Part shown: piece after piece, positions 1 through 7,660 of the stretch
Layout: each line of letters opens with the position of its first letter
Numbering within the stretch: the stretch's first letter is position 1
Source: Burkholderiaceae bacterium
GTDB lineage: Bacteria; Pseudomonadota; Gammaproteobacteria; Burkholderiales; Burkholderiaceae_C
NCBI GenBank assembly: GCA_023260315.1
Contig: JALQVQ010000038.1
Coordinates: forward strand, 1-13,936
Length of the DNA: 13,936 nucleotides
Direction: 5' to 3'
Translations under genes and position numbers: made by a program
The notes under the pieces: generated by a model
Database searches by the model: none
What the model saw: only the letters and a program-made list of their open reading frames with translations
Told to the model about the DNA's origin: nothing

Positions 1-2267
1 TTGCGCTTGTCGTGCAGGTTGGTGGCAATGGCGGCAGCGAGGGCCAGGCCATCGTATGTCGACGTGCCGCGGCCAATCTCATCCATCAATACGAGTGATT
101 GCTCGGTGGCTGCATGCAGGATTTGCGCGGCTTCCGTCATCTCTAGCATGAAGGTTGACTGTGCATTCGCCAAATCGTCCGCAGCACCGATCCGGGTGTG
201 AATCGCATCAATGGGACCCAGTCGACAGGCACTTGCGGGAACATAGCTGCCCATGCTGGCCAATAAGACGATGACGGCGACCTGGCGCATGTAGGTTGAC
301 TTACCCCCCATGTTAGGCCCCGTGATGATCTGCATCCGCTGCTTGGCGTGCAGGTGTGTGTCGTTCGGAATGAAGGTCGCGGAGCGCCCCGCCACAGCCG
401 CTGCGGTGGCGCCTTGCAAACGTGCCTCAACCACGGGGTGCCGACCGCCAGAAATCAGAATCCCAGGCTCCTGAGCGAAAGTCGGTGCAACCCAATTGAG
501 TGTGCTGGCTCGCTCTGCGAGGGTTGCCAGTGCATCCACAACAGCAAAGGCACGCGACATCTGCTTGAGTGGGACGAGCCATTCACAAAGGCGCGTTAGC
601 AGGTCGTCATAAAGCCACTTCTCCCTGGCCAGTGCGCGATCCTGTGCACTGAGCGCCTTGTCCTCAAAGGCCTTTAGCTCCGCGGTCGTGAAGCGTTCGG
701 CGTTTTTGAGCGTTTGTCGCCGCCGGTAGTCCTCAGGTACGCGCGCCAATTGTCCTTGGCTGACCTCAATGAAGAACCCATGGACGCGGTTGAACTGTAC
801 CTTGAGGTTGTTGATACCGGTGCGCGCCCGCTCTCGCGCTTCGAGGGCCAATAAAAAATCGTCGCAGTTGGTCGCAATGTGACGGAGCTCGTCGAGTTCA
901 GCATCCCACCCGTCGGCGATCACACCACCGTCTCGCACCATGGCGTTCGGTTCGGGGTGAATACTGGCGCGGAGGAGGGTTGAGACATCGGGGGCGATTT
1001 GGAGGTCGCGCGCGAGTGTCGTGAGTAACGGTGTGTTGCGTGGGCTTTCGTGCAGCGCCTTTGACAGTGCCTCTGCTTTTTCCAAGGTTCGCGCCAGCGA
1101 CACCAACTCGCGCGGTTTGACCTGCTGCAGCGCGATACGGGCGGTAATGCGTTGCGCGTCGGCAGCGCCTTTCATGGTCGATCGCAGGTTCTGAAAGTGA
1201 GCGCTTGTACCGGGTGATTGCAGCACGGCAATGCTGTCAATTCGCGCCTGCGCGTCAGAGCGATCTCTTTTGGGAGTGAGTAGCCACTCTCGCAATTGCC
1301 GGCTGCCCATGCTGGTTAGACAGGTGTCGAGCAGGCTGAAAATCGTCGGTTCTGTGTCCCCACGCAAGGTCTGGGTGAGTTCGAGGTTGCGGCGCGTTGT
1401 GGCCGGTAGTGCGATGAGTTCGTCGTCGTTTGCAACCTGTAATTCGCGAACATGGACCAACTCACGCCCTTGCGTTTGGCGCGCGTATTCCAGTAACGCG
1501 CCTGCCGCGGCATGGGCCGAGGTGAGCGTTTCGGCGTGCCACGCTTGCAGACTGATGCTCTGCAGCTGGGCTTGTAGTTTGCGCGCGCCCAGACCCGCAT
1601 CAAAGTGAGCCGCTGGGCGAAGCGTCAAGGCGACCCGTCCACCGTTACCGCCTGCGCTGGATACGCAGTCGTTGAGTTGATTCTCCAGTGCCGGTGTGAT
1701 GTCCGGGCTGTGCAGCAGCTCCTGCGGTGCCACTCGGCTGACCCACTGCCCAATCTCATCTGGCGTACATTCGGCCAGAACAATGATGCCCTGCGTCATG
1801 GCCAACCAGGCCAAACCGATTTTGTTCCGAGGGCCTTGGTGCACCACCATCACGCGGGCTTCCGCTTTGTCACCCAACAATTCGGCCTCAGTGAGCGTCC
1901 CGGGCGTCACGATGCGCACAACGCCTCGTTGGACAGGGCCTTTGCCCGTTACCTCACCCAGTTGCTCACAGATGGCGACAGACTCTCCTAACTTCACCAA
2001 TTTGGCGAGGTAGCTGTCGACAGCATGAAACGGGACACCCGCCATTGGGATGGGTTTGCCAGCCGACTGCCCACGCGCCGTCAGCGTCACGCCCATGAGA
2101 TCAGCGGCACGCTCCGCGTCTTCATAGAAAAGCTCATAGAAATCGCCCATGCGGTAAAACACAAGCGTGTTGGGATACGCCGCCTTGATGCTGAGGTATT
2201 GGGCCATCATGGGCGTATGACCGGCAGCGACGAGATCGTCGTGAAGGGGCGAGGGCGTGGGTTTCAA
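1..2267 (-). CDS. mutS: DNA mismatch repair protein MutS (3' end beyond window)
   Basis: MutS binds base mismatches and small loops and, with MutL, starts strand-directed repair in the cytoplasm. The minus frame is open without a stop over all 755 codons in the window. About 100 C-terminal residues, including the region that usually holds the clamp-binding and tetramer segment, lie off the left edge. The mismatch-reading GDFYELF is at residues 41-47 (Phe43 and Glu45 are the mismatch-contacting pair). The Walker [10 protein letters not shown] is at 650-658 and the Walker B LVLMDE ends at Asp729-Glu730, followed by [10 protein letters not shown] chose the TTG at 2267 because the family-conserved HTPMM (residues 17-21) lies mostly before the first ATG (2210) and an in-frame TAG stands two codons upstream of the TTG. 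No clear Shine-Dalgarno is visible. Walker A sits about 36 residues later than in E. coli, partly from an Ala-rich stretch just before it. The gene diverges from maiA. The identity is certain; the start is probable. Confidence 0.97.
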   Translation of the reverse strand, partial: MKPTPSPLHDDLVAAGHTPMMAQYLSIKAAYPNTLVFYRMGDFYELFYEDAERAADLMGVTLTARGQSAGKPIPMAGVPFHAVDSYLAKLVKLGESVAICEQLGEVTGKGPVQRGVVRIVTPGTLTEAELLGDKAEARVMVVHQGPRNKIGLAWLAMTQGIIVLAECTPDEIGQWVSRVAPQELLHSPDITPALENQLNDCVSSAGGNGGRVALTLRPAAHFDAGLGARKLQAQLQSISLQAWHAETLTSAHAAAGALLEYARQTQGRELVHVRELQVANDDELIALPATTRRNLELTQTLRGDTEPTIFSLLDTCLTSMGSRQLREWLLTPKRDRSDAQARIDSIAVLQSPGTSAHFQNLRSTMKGAADAQRITARIALQQVKPRELVSLARTLEKAEALSKALHESPRNTPLLTTLARDLQIAPDVSTLLRASIHPEPNAMVRDGGVIADGWDAELDELRHIATNCDDFLLALEARERARTGINNLKVQFNRVHGFFIEVSQGQLARVPEDYRRRQTLKNAERFTTAELKAFEDKALSAQDRALAREKWLYDDLLTRLCEWLVPLKQMSRAFAVVDALATLAERASTLNWVAPTFAQEPGILISGGRHPVVEARLQGATAAAVAGRSATFIPNDTHLHAKQRMQIITGPNMGGKSTYMRQVAVIVLLASMGSYVPASACRLGPIDAIHTRIGAADDLANAQSTFMLEMTEAAQILHAATEQSLVLMDEIGRGTSTYDGLALAAAIATNLHDKR

Positions 2268-2367
2268 GGGTCGCTTCTAAATCATGCGTTGGCAGGAGAA
2301 TCGCTATTATCGGACACTTGCGGGTTGGCGATTGATGCCGCGCAGGATCTCTGTCAGGAGAAAAACC

Positions 2368-3009
2368 ATGTTAGCTTTGCATTCTTTTTTTCGCAGCGGG
2401 ACGTCTCACCGTGTGCGTATTGCGCTCAATTTAAAGGGCTTGACGGTCGAGAACCACCCGGTCGATTTGCGCACCGAAGAGCACTTGGCTGACGCCTTTC
2501 GTGCCATTAATCCCCAGGCATTGGTGCCCGTTTTGAGCACAGGTTCACACCATCTGATTCAATCGCCAGCGATTTTGGAGTGGCTGGATGAAACCTATCC
2601 TGATCCGCCGTTGTTACCCGCCGATGCCATCGAGCGGGCCCATGTCAGGGCCATGGCGGCGATGGTGGGCTGTGACGTGCACCCCATCAACAACCGCCGT
2701 GTTTTGATGTATCTCCGCAGTCAGTTCGGCACCGATGAGGCGGGGGTCAATGCCTGGTGCGGTACCTGGATCGGCGCCGCTTTTGATGCCATGGAACAGA
2801 TGCTTGCAGCCGATAAGCACCGAGGTGATTTTTGCTTTGGTGGGGCACCGTCGATGGCTGATGTGTACCTGATTCCGCAGGTTGAGAGCGCGCGGCGCTT
2901 TCAGGTGGATTTATCCGCTTGGCCGCACATCATGTCAATTGACGCGGCGTGTCAAGCGATCCCTGCTTTTGCGAAAGCGGCCCCCAGCGCTCAGCCAGAG
3001 GCCGGGTAA
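2368..3009 (+). CDS. maiA: Zeta-class glutathione S-transferase / maleylacetoacetate isomerase
   Basis: This 213-residue cytoplasmic protein matches the zeta-class glutathione transferases, which isomerise maleylacetoacetate to fumarylacetoacetate in tyrosine/homogentisate or gentisate breakdown. The N-terminal thioredoxin-like half has the active-site stretch FFRSGTSHRVRIAL (residues 7-20), a variant of the classic SSCSxRVRIAL that lacks the cysteine. It also has NPQALVP (48-54) and QSPAI (65-69), which hold glutathione. The helical half carries CDVHPINN (102-109) and ADVYLIPQV (164-172), both typical of MaiA. I chose ATG 2368 because AGGAG (2356-2360) lies seven bases before it; an in-frame ATG at 2284 would add 28 residues unlike the family. 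No homogentisate or gentisate pathway genes sit beside it, so the substrate is inferred from family membership only; a general zeta-GST role is possible. It diverges from mutS and converges on suhB. Confidence 0.9.
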   Translation: MLALHSFFRSGTSHRVRIALNLKGLTVENHPVDLRTEEHLADAFRAINPQALVPVLSTGSHHLIQSPAILEWLDETYPDPPLLPADAIERAHVRAMAAMVGCDVHPINNRRVLMYLRSQFGTDEAGVNAWCGTWIGAAFDAMEQMLAADKHRGDFCFGGAPSMADVYLIPQVESARRFQVDLSAWPHIMSIDAACQAIPAFAKAAPSAQPEAG

Positions 3010-3011
3010 AA

Positions 3012-3035
3012 GCGGGCTTATTCGCCTAGGCCCGC
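3012..3035. terminator. Hairpin between convergent maiA and suhB
   Basis: A nine-base-pair stem (GCGGGCTTA with TAGGCCCGC, one T-G wobble) closes a six-base loop. Read on the minus strand it is followed by TTTT and overlaps the last codons and stop of suhB. Read on the plus strand it starts two bases after the maiA stop but has only a broken T tract. It probably serves as a terminator for suhB and perhaps for both genes. The stem is seen; the function is inferred. Confidence 0.5.
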
Positions 3036-3896
3036 GTTCTTGACTTTTGTCACGGCAGCGCGGGCTTCTGCCTTCGCCTCGGCACCTGCAAACTTGGAGT
3101 ACTTCCCCAACACGTTCACGAGCTGGCCGTAGACGCGCGGGTTACCCGCCAGGCATTCGCCCTGGTCCATGAAGTCGGCTTCGCCCGTAAAGTTGCCGAT
3201 CAAACCACCGGCTTCAGTGACCAGCAACGAGCCGGCCGCGACGTCCCAAGGCAACAGGCCTTTTTCAAAAAAGCCATCACAGAAGCCAGCGGCAACGTAG
3301 GCCAAGTCGAGTGCGGCGGCGCCGGGCCGGCGAACGCCTGCGCAACGCGACGTCACGTCACCCAACATGGCGAGATAAGGCATCAGTTCATCGCCAGGGC
3401 GGTAGGGGAAGCCCGTTGAAATCAACGAATCACGCAAGAGCGTGCGTTTACTGACGCGGATGCGGCGTTCATTCATGAATGCGCCGCGGCCCTTGGTCGC
3501 GTAAAACAAATCATTGCGTGTCGGGTCATACACAACGGCTTGTTCAACCTTGCCACGCACGGCAAGGGCAATGCTCACGCAGTAGGTGGGGAAGCCGTGA
3601 ATGAAGTTGGTTGTGCCATCCAATGGATCAATGATCCAAACGAAATCCTTGTCACGGCCACGGCCGCTTTGAACCCCTGACTCCTCCGCTTGAATCCCGT
3701 GATCGGGGTAGGCGGTCAGCAGCGTTTCGATGATGGCTTCTTCGGCAGCTTGGTCAATTTCTGTGACGAAGTCATTGGTCTGTTTTGCCGAGACACGAAT
3801 TGATTCGACGTCCAGCGCTGCGCGGTTGATGATCGAGCCGGCTGAGCGTGCCGCTTTGATGGCCACGTTCAACATGGGGTGGATATTGGATGACAT
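3018..3896 (-). CDS. suhB: Inositol-1-monophosphatase family protein SuhB
   Basis: SuhB hydrolyses inositol monophosphate in a Mg2+-dependent way. In E. coli it also acts with the Nus factors in rRNA antitermination and ribosome maturation. The 292-residue product has the full metal-site set of the family: Glu71-Glu72 in [15 protein letters not shown] at 90-98 (Asp90 and Asp93) and WDVAAG at 217-222 (Asp218). E. coli SuhB is about 267 residues; the excess here is an Ala/Lys/Glu-rich tail after about residue 268 ([15 protein letters not shown]). The start is ATG 3896; Met8 is a possible alternative, and neither has a strong Shine-Dalgarno. A TAAAAT hexamer on the minus strand (3945-3950) could be a -10 box but no good -35 accompanies it. 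The gene diverges from trmJ, as in E. coli. Whether it takes part in rRNA transcription here is inferred from that ortholog. Confidence 0.95.
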   Translation of the reverse strand: MSSNIHPMLNVAIKAARSAGSIINRAALDVESIRVSAKQTNDFVTEIDQAAEEAIIETLLTAYPDHGIQAEESGVQSGRGRDKDFVWIIDPLDGTTNFIHGFPTYCVSIALAVRGKVEQAVVYDPTRNDLFYATKGRGAFMNERRIRVSKRTLLRDSLISTGFPYRPGDELMPYLAMLGDVTSRCAGVRRPGAAALDLAYVAAGFCDGFFEKGLLPWDVAAGSLLVTEAGGLIGNFTGEADFMDQGECLAGNPRVYGQLVNVLGKYSKFAGAEAKAEARAAVTKVKNAGLGE

Positions 3897-4012
3897 AACG
3901 GTGTGTATGAGCTTTGAGGGAGCGTGCGATGACGCAGAGCCGTCATTTTAGGCGATCCCCCCGCGGGCAGTGGCATACTTCGGTGGAATTGTTGCTTTTT
4001 GATCGTCCCAAC

Positions 4013-4780
4013 ATGAACACCCGATTCGTCCTCATCCAAACCAGTCACGCCGGCAATGTCGGTGCGGCGGCGCGCGCGATGAAGGTGATGGGTTTTGACG
4101 ACTTGGTTCTGGTCGAGCCCCGATGGGCCAATGTTCTGCGCCGCGAGGAGACCATTCAGCGGGCCAGCGGTGCGAATGATGTGCTTGAAAAGGCGCGCAT
4201 TGTCGCCACACTCGACGAGGCCCTAGAAGGCATCGACCATGTGTGCGCGACTGCAATGACACCACGCGATTTCGGGCCACCCACTCGCGCACCCCGTCTG
4301 CACTTCGCCGAGTTGAGGCAGGATCCACCCCGTAGCGGTGTTGCTTTTCTTTTTGGCAGTGAGCGCTTTGGGATGCGCAATGAAGATGTTTACAAATCCC
4401 ATGTGTGCCTGAGCATCCCAACCAATCCTCACTTTGGCTCACTTAATCTGGCCGCAGCCGTGCAATTGGTTGCATACGATTGGCGCATGGCTCTGGATGT
4501 CGCTGGTGATTGGTCTGTTGATGCGCCGTCACCACAAGGACATCGCGCGGCTGATGCGAAGGCGATGCAGGGCATGCTGGGTCACCTGCAAGAGGCGTTG
4601 GTTGCGATTGACTTCTTGGACCCAGAGGCGCCCAAAAAATTGATGCCTCGCTTGAACCACCTGTTCAATCGGGCGCAACCAACGGAGGAGGACATCCATA
4701 TTTTGCGCGGCGTTGCGAAAGCCATGCTCAGAGTGGCGTCAAAAACAACCGTTGCCGGCAACCCTTCGGCATTGGACTGA
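4013..4780 (+). CDS. trmJ: tRNA (cytidine/uridine-32-2'-O)-methyltransferase TrmJ
   Basis: TrmJ uses S-adenosylmethionine to methylate the 2'-OH of position 32 in the anticodon loop of certain tRNAs. The 255-residue product is close to the E. coli length (246). It shows the three SPOUT (SpoU-type) motifs in order: motif 1 [14 protein letters not shown] (11-24, with catalytic-type Arg21), motif 2 [12 protein letters not shown] (114-125), and motif 3 [18 protein letters not shown] (135-152), which forms the trefoil-knot cofactor site. A C-terminal helical extension follows, as in TrmJ. I chose ATG 4013 because the family match begins at once ([15 protein letters not shown]); an in-frame ATG at 3914 adds 33 residues without similarity and overlaps the suhB upstream region. 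No clear Shine-Dalgarno is seen. cysE follows after 38 bases and may be co-transcribed. Confidence 0.93.
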   Translation: MNTRFVLIQTSHAGNVGAAARAMKVMGFDDLVLVEPRWANVLRREETIQRASGANDVLEKARIVATLDEALEGIDHVCATAMTPRDFGPPTRAPRLHFAELRQDPPRSGVAFLFGSERFGMRNEDVYKSHVCLSIPTNPHFGSLNLAAAVQLVAYDWRMALDVAGDWSVDAPSPQGHRAADAKAMQGMLGHLQEALVAIDFLDPEAPKKLMPRLNHLFNRAQPTEEDIHILRGVAKAMLRVASKTTVAGNPSALD

Positions 4781-4818
4781 CAATCGACGCTTGGTTTTTT
4801 CCTCATGACTGCCGTTTT

Positions 4819-5595
4819 ATGTTTGCCCGTTTGAACCACGATATTGATTGCATCTTGACGCGTGACCCAGCAGCGAAGAGCCGCTGGGAGGTGCTGACTT
4901 GCTACCCCGGACTGCATGCGCTGGTGATGCACCGCTTGGCCCATGCGGCTTGGACGCGCCAGTGGTATTGGTTCGGTCGCTTCATCTCCAACATCTCACG
5001 CTTCCTAACCGGCATTGAAATCCACCCAGGCGCGCAAATCGCTGCAGGTGTTTTCATTGACCATGGCATGGGTGTCGTCATTGGTGAAACGGCGATCATC
5101 GGCGAAGGCTGCACCATCTATCAGGGCGTGACTTTGGGTGGGACATCGCTCCATAAGGGTGCGAAACGGCATCCCACGCTGGGTCGTAACGTTGTTGTGG
5201 GCGCGGGGGCGCAGGTGCTGGGCGGCTACGAAGTGGGCGACAACGCAAAGATCGGCTCGAATGCCGTTGTGACGAAGCCTGTGCCAGCGGGCGCGACTGC
5301 TGTGGGAAATCCAGCCCGCATCATCGAACAGGCGGCGGATGCGCAGCGCGAGGCAGCCGCATCGCGTATGGGTTTTTCCGCTTATGGCGTGACACAAAAT
5401 GACGACCCGCTCAGCCTCGCGATGCGCGGGTTGATTGACAATGCGGCCACTCAGGAGCATCAAATCGCGCTGCTGTGGCAGGCACTTGAACGGCTCAATG
5501 CGGCCGCTGCCAATGGTGGCACCGCGTTACCGCCCGACGCGGCAAAGACGGGGCACTTCGAGGCTGAGAAGCTCAATAAGTTGATCGACGAGTAA
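4819..5595 (+). CDS. cysE: Serine O-acetyltransferase CysE
   Basis: CysE transfers acetyl from acetyl-CoA to L-serine, the committed step of cysteine synthesis. The 258-residue product has a short N-terminal helical part (1-65) compared with about 140 residues in E. coli, so it is the short type. A left-handed parallel beta-helix of hexapeptide repeats runs over about 66-167. The catalytic His82 is in FIDHGMG (79-85). Its usual dyad Asp is replaced by Glu67 in GIEIHPGA, common in the short type. RHP is at 117-119 and VTLGGTS at 104-110. After the family's GNPARI end (163-168) there is a long tail of about 90 residues, rich in Ala and Gln, which probably forms helices. The start is the first ATG, at which family similarity begins; no Shine-Dalgarno is visible. 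It lies downstream of trmJ and converges with mtnN, 10 bases away. Identity is firm. Confidence 0.95.
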   Translation: MFARLNHDIDCILTRDPAAKSRWEVLTCYPGLHALVMHRLAHAAWTRQWYWFGRFISNISRFLTGIEIHPGAQIAAGVFIDHGMGVVIGETAIIGEGCTIYQGVTLGGTSLHKGAKRHPTLGRNVVVGAGAQVLGGYEVGDNAKIGSNAVVTKPVPAGATAVGNPARIIEQAADAQREAAASRMGFSAYGVTQNDDPLSLAMRGLIDNAATQEHQIALLWQALERLNAAAANGGTALPPDAAKTGHFEAEKLNKLIDE

Positions 5596-5608
5596 CGCCG
5601 ATCGATCA
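5582..5608. other. Inverted repeat spanning the cysE and mtnN stop codons
   Basis: TGATCGA (5582-5588) and TCGATCA (5602-5608) are perfect reverse complements around a 13-base loop. The arms reach from the last codons of cysE to the stop of mtnN. No T tract follows on either strand, so it is not a standard intrinsic terminator; it could be a weak RNA 3'-end hairpin or chance. Confidence 0.3.
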
Positions 5609-6328
5609 GGGGAACAGCGCGTTCAGGAGGGCGTTTGCCCGCGGCGCCGCAACGGTCGTGAGGAATGTTGGGAAGTCGGTGTTGGCCTCATCATCGGCGC
5701 GGTCTGAAATCGTTCGCGCAATGGCAAAACGGACCCCGTGTTCAAAACAGACTTGTCCAACCGCTGCGCCCTCCATCTCAACCGCCAGTGCGGTGGGCCA
5801 ATCGCGTTGCAGGCGCTGTTGCGCCTCAGCGCTATTGATGAACTGATCGCCGCTGAGAACGAGTCCCTGATGCACCGATGCGGCCGTGCCGGTTGTGCAC
5901 CGCAACGCGGCGTCTTTGAGGCGTTCAGACCACGTCACATCGGTCGGTATCTCCTTGATGCCCAGGAGGGGTATTTCATTTTTGGGAAAGATGGGCGAGG
6001 CGTTCATATCGTGCTGTGCCACCGCCGACGCGATGACGATATCGCCCACCTTGACCATCTGTTCGCGATCGATGCCACCGGCAAGGCCGACGAACAGGAC
6101 TGTTTCGCAGCCGAATTGCTGAATCAGCGTCGTTGCCGTCGAGGCCGCCGCGACCTTACCGACACGCGCAACGCACACGACAACAGGCGTTGCCGACGTC
6201 CCATCCCCCAAAACACCTTGTGTGTAGTGCCGACGCGCTCGTTTTGTGGTGGTTGGGTTTTGAATTCTGGCAATGACGTCGCCCACCTCCTGAGGCAGGG
6301 CCGCCATGATGCCAATGGGCGCTGTCAT
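5606..6328 (-). CDS. mtnN: 5'-methylthioadenosine/S-adenosylhomocysteine nucleosidase
   Basis: MtnN removes adenine from 5'-methylthioadenosine, S-adenosylhomocysteine and 5'-deoxyadenosine, feeding methionine salvage and methyl-cycle turnover in the cytoplasm. The product has 240 residues from ATG 6328 (E. coli 232). It shows the purine nucleoside phosphorylase fold motifs: GIMAALPQE (6-14) with the active-site Glu14, VGLAGG (80-85), VKVGDIVIA (92-100), LVLSGDQFI (156-164), VEMEGAA (183-189; Glu186 matches E. coli Glu174) and TISDRAD (206-212; Asp209 matches the catalytic Asp197). I chose this start because its ATG overlaps the mog stop as ATGA and family similarity starts there; 13 extra upstream codons read into mog. 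No Shine-Dalgarno is seen, which fits translation by coupling to mog. It is the last gene of the darP-mog-mtnN operon. Confidence 0.93.
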   Translation of the reverse strand: MTAPIGIMAALPQEVGDVIARIQNPTTTKRARRHYTQGVLGDGTSATPVVVCVARVGKVAAASTATTLIQQFGCETVLFVGLAGGIDREQMVKVGDIVIASAVAQHDMNASPIFPKNEIPLLGIKEIPTDVTWSERLKDAALRCTTGTAASVHQGLVLSGDQFINSAEAQQRLQRDWPTALAVEMEGAAVGQVCFEHGVRFAIARTISDRADDEANTDFPTFLTTVAAPRANALLNALFP

Positions 6329-6906
6329 GCGGGGCGAATGGCACTTTTGGGCCGAAAGGCCTTGCACACCGCTTCTCGCGTCTCGAGATAGGGGCCACCG
6401 ATCAAATCGATGCAGTAGGGTACCGCTGCGAAGATACCGTTCACCAGGAGGGTACCGTCAGCGTTACGAGCGCCTTCAAGCGTCTCACGAATGCTCTTGG
6501 GTTGCCCGGGCAAGTTGATGATGAGTGTCTTACCCCGAATCACAGCGACTTGACGGGACAAAATGGCGGTCGGTACGAAGTTCAAGCTGATCTGGCGCAT
6601 CTGCTCACCAAAGCCCGGCATCTCTTTATCTGCAATGGCCAGCGTTGCCTCTGGCGTGACATCCCGCAGCGCCGGGCCAGTGCCTCCCGTGGTCAGCACC
6701 AATGAACACCCTGCGTGCACGCACGCCAGCAGGGTCTGGCTGATCAGTGGCCGCTCATCGGGAATGAGGTGCGACGCGAAGGTGATGTCGTTTTCAAGTG
6801 CGCTGGTCAGCCACTCCTTAAGGGCCGGGAGGCCTTTGTCTTCGTAGGTACCGCTGCTGGCGCGGTCACTGATTGACACAATTCCGATCTTTACAGGGTC
6901 TTTCAT
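6325..6906 (-). CDS. mog: Molybdopterin adenylyltransferase MogA
   Basis: MogA adenylates molybdopterin to prepare it for molybdate insertion by MoeA, a late step of molybdenum cofactor synthesis. The 193-residue product is almost the same length as the E. coli enzyme (195). It has the MoCF-domain signature TTGGTGPALRDVTPEAT (72-88, including Asp82), LIPDE with Asp50 (47-51), MPGFGEQMR (96-104) and NLPGQPKSI (131-139). Together these favour MogA over MoaB or a domain of MoeA. The ATG overlaps the darP stop as ATGA, and its own TGA overlaps the mtnN ATG in the same way. A GGAG about ten bases before the start lies inside the darP coding end. No molybdoenzyme or other moa/moe gene is in the window. 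Regulation is probably that of the darP operon. Confidence 0.93.
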   Translation of the reverse strand: MKDPVKIGIVSISDRASSGTYEDKGLPALKEWLTSALENDITFASHLIPDERPLISQTLLACVHAGCSLVLTTGGTGPALRDVTPEATLAIADKEMPGFGEQMRQISLNFVPTAILSRQVAVIRGKTLIINLPGQPKSIRETLEGARNADGTLLVNGIFAAVPYCIDLIGGPYLETREAVCKAFRPKSAIRPA

Positions 6907-7589
6907 TCGTCGTCTTCTCCATCGTCCGTATCGTCCGCGTCGGCAGCGGGTGCACGCAATGCCTCACGCAACATTTGAAACAGTTCTTTGTATGCCTTGC
7001 CTGCTTTCGGTAAGCGGACCCGCTCACCGTCGGCGGGTTCTGGGGCTGGCGTCGGCTGGGTTGACAGGGCTTTCTCGGCGTCCTTGCGTGCCTGGCGCAC
7101 GAGGCTGCGCAGGGCTTGGATATCGGTCTCGGGGTGGCTCGCCATCCAGTGAGTGAGTGCGGCGTCGTCAGCCATCAGTTGATCACGCCACTGTTCAGCC
7201 GCGCGCACCTCGGCGGCCTCTTGCGGGCTGCCTTGATGCTGCGCCTGCAGTGCCGCTTCGCACGCCATCACGGTGGCCTCATCCAGTTGGCGCATCATTT
7301 TTCCAACGTGTTGAAGTTGGCGGCGTTTGGCGCCAAAGTCAGTCAGTTTTTTTGCCTCAGCCAGCGATTGCATCAGCCGCTCTGGCAGGTCTAAGCCTTT
7401 TAATAATTTTGGTCGCAGGTCCATCAGCGCCTCGCCGACCGCTTGTCGGTGATCGCTGTCTTTTTTCATGTCTGTGCGAGATTTGTCTGAGGTGCCTTTC
7501 AGCTCGGCTTTGAGCTCTCGGTCCAGATCACTGCCCAACGTTACGAAATGTCCGTTAACGAAGTAGCCTTTTTTAGGTTTTCTAGCCAT
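6903..7589 (-). CDS. darP: Ribosome-associated protein DarP/YjgA (DUF615)
   Basis: DarP (YjgA) binds late 50S ribosomal precursors and helps large-subunit assembly. The 228-residue product starts with a basic, glycine/aromatic segment (MARKPKKGYFVNGHF). It then has the family pattern SDLDRELKAELKGTS (20-34), AEAKKLTDFGAKRRQLQHVG (77-96), KMMRQLD (97-103) and EQWRDQLMADD (132-142), all predicted helical. A Pro-rich linker (178-187) leads to KAGKAYKELFQMLREAL (195-211). The protein ends in a strongly acidic tail (ADADDTDDGEDDE), longer than I expect for the E. coli protein. It is the first gene of the darP-mog-mtnN operon and diverges from tldE, a neighbour relation also found in E. coli. The upstream GAGATT is only a weak ribosome binding site. 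Confidence 0.9.
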   Translation of the reverse strand: MARKPKKGYFVNGHFVTLGSDLDRELKAELKGTSDKSRTDMKKDSDHRQAVGEALMDLRPKLLKGLDLPERLMQSLAEAKKLTDFGAKRRQLQHVGKMMRQLDEATVMACEAALQAQHQGSPQEAAEVRAAEQWRDQLMADDAALTHWMASHPETDIQALRSLVRQARKDAEKALSTQPTPAPEPADGERVRLPKAGKAYKELFQMLREALRAPAADADDTDDGEDDE

Positions 7590-7660
7590 GTGGGAATCTC
7601 AGTGGTGGCGCCTGTAAATGGCGCATGGCTTGTATCATAGCCGCCAGCACACTCAAACTG

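Noticed and set aside
1..2267. Possible frameshifts in mutS, suggested by many short open frames on both strands
   Set aside because: I followed the frame from the TTG to the left edge and found no stop; GDFYELF, Walker A and Walker B are in the same frame. The gene is simply cut by the window edge.
2282..2311. TATTAT/GATAAT hexamers as mutS or maiA promoters
   Set aside because: Neither strand has an acceptable -35 box at 16-18 bases, so I do not call a promoter.
2284..2367. Longer start for maiA at ATG 2284
   Set aside because: The extra 28 residues do not fit the family and the AGGAG site supports ATG 2368.
5738..6391. 217-codon open frame on the plus strand opposite mtnN and mog
   Set aside because: It is antisense to two well-recognised genes, has no ribosome binding site and its translation resembles no family I know; it follows from high third-position GC.
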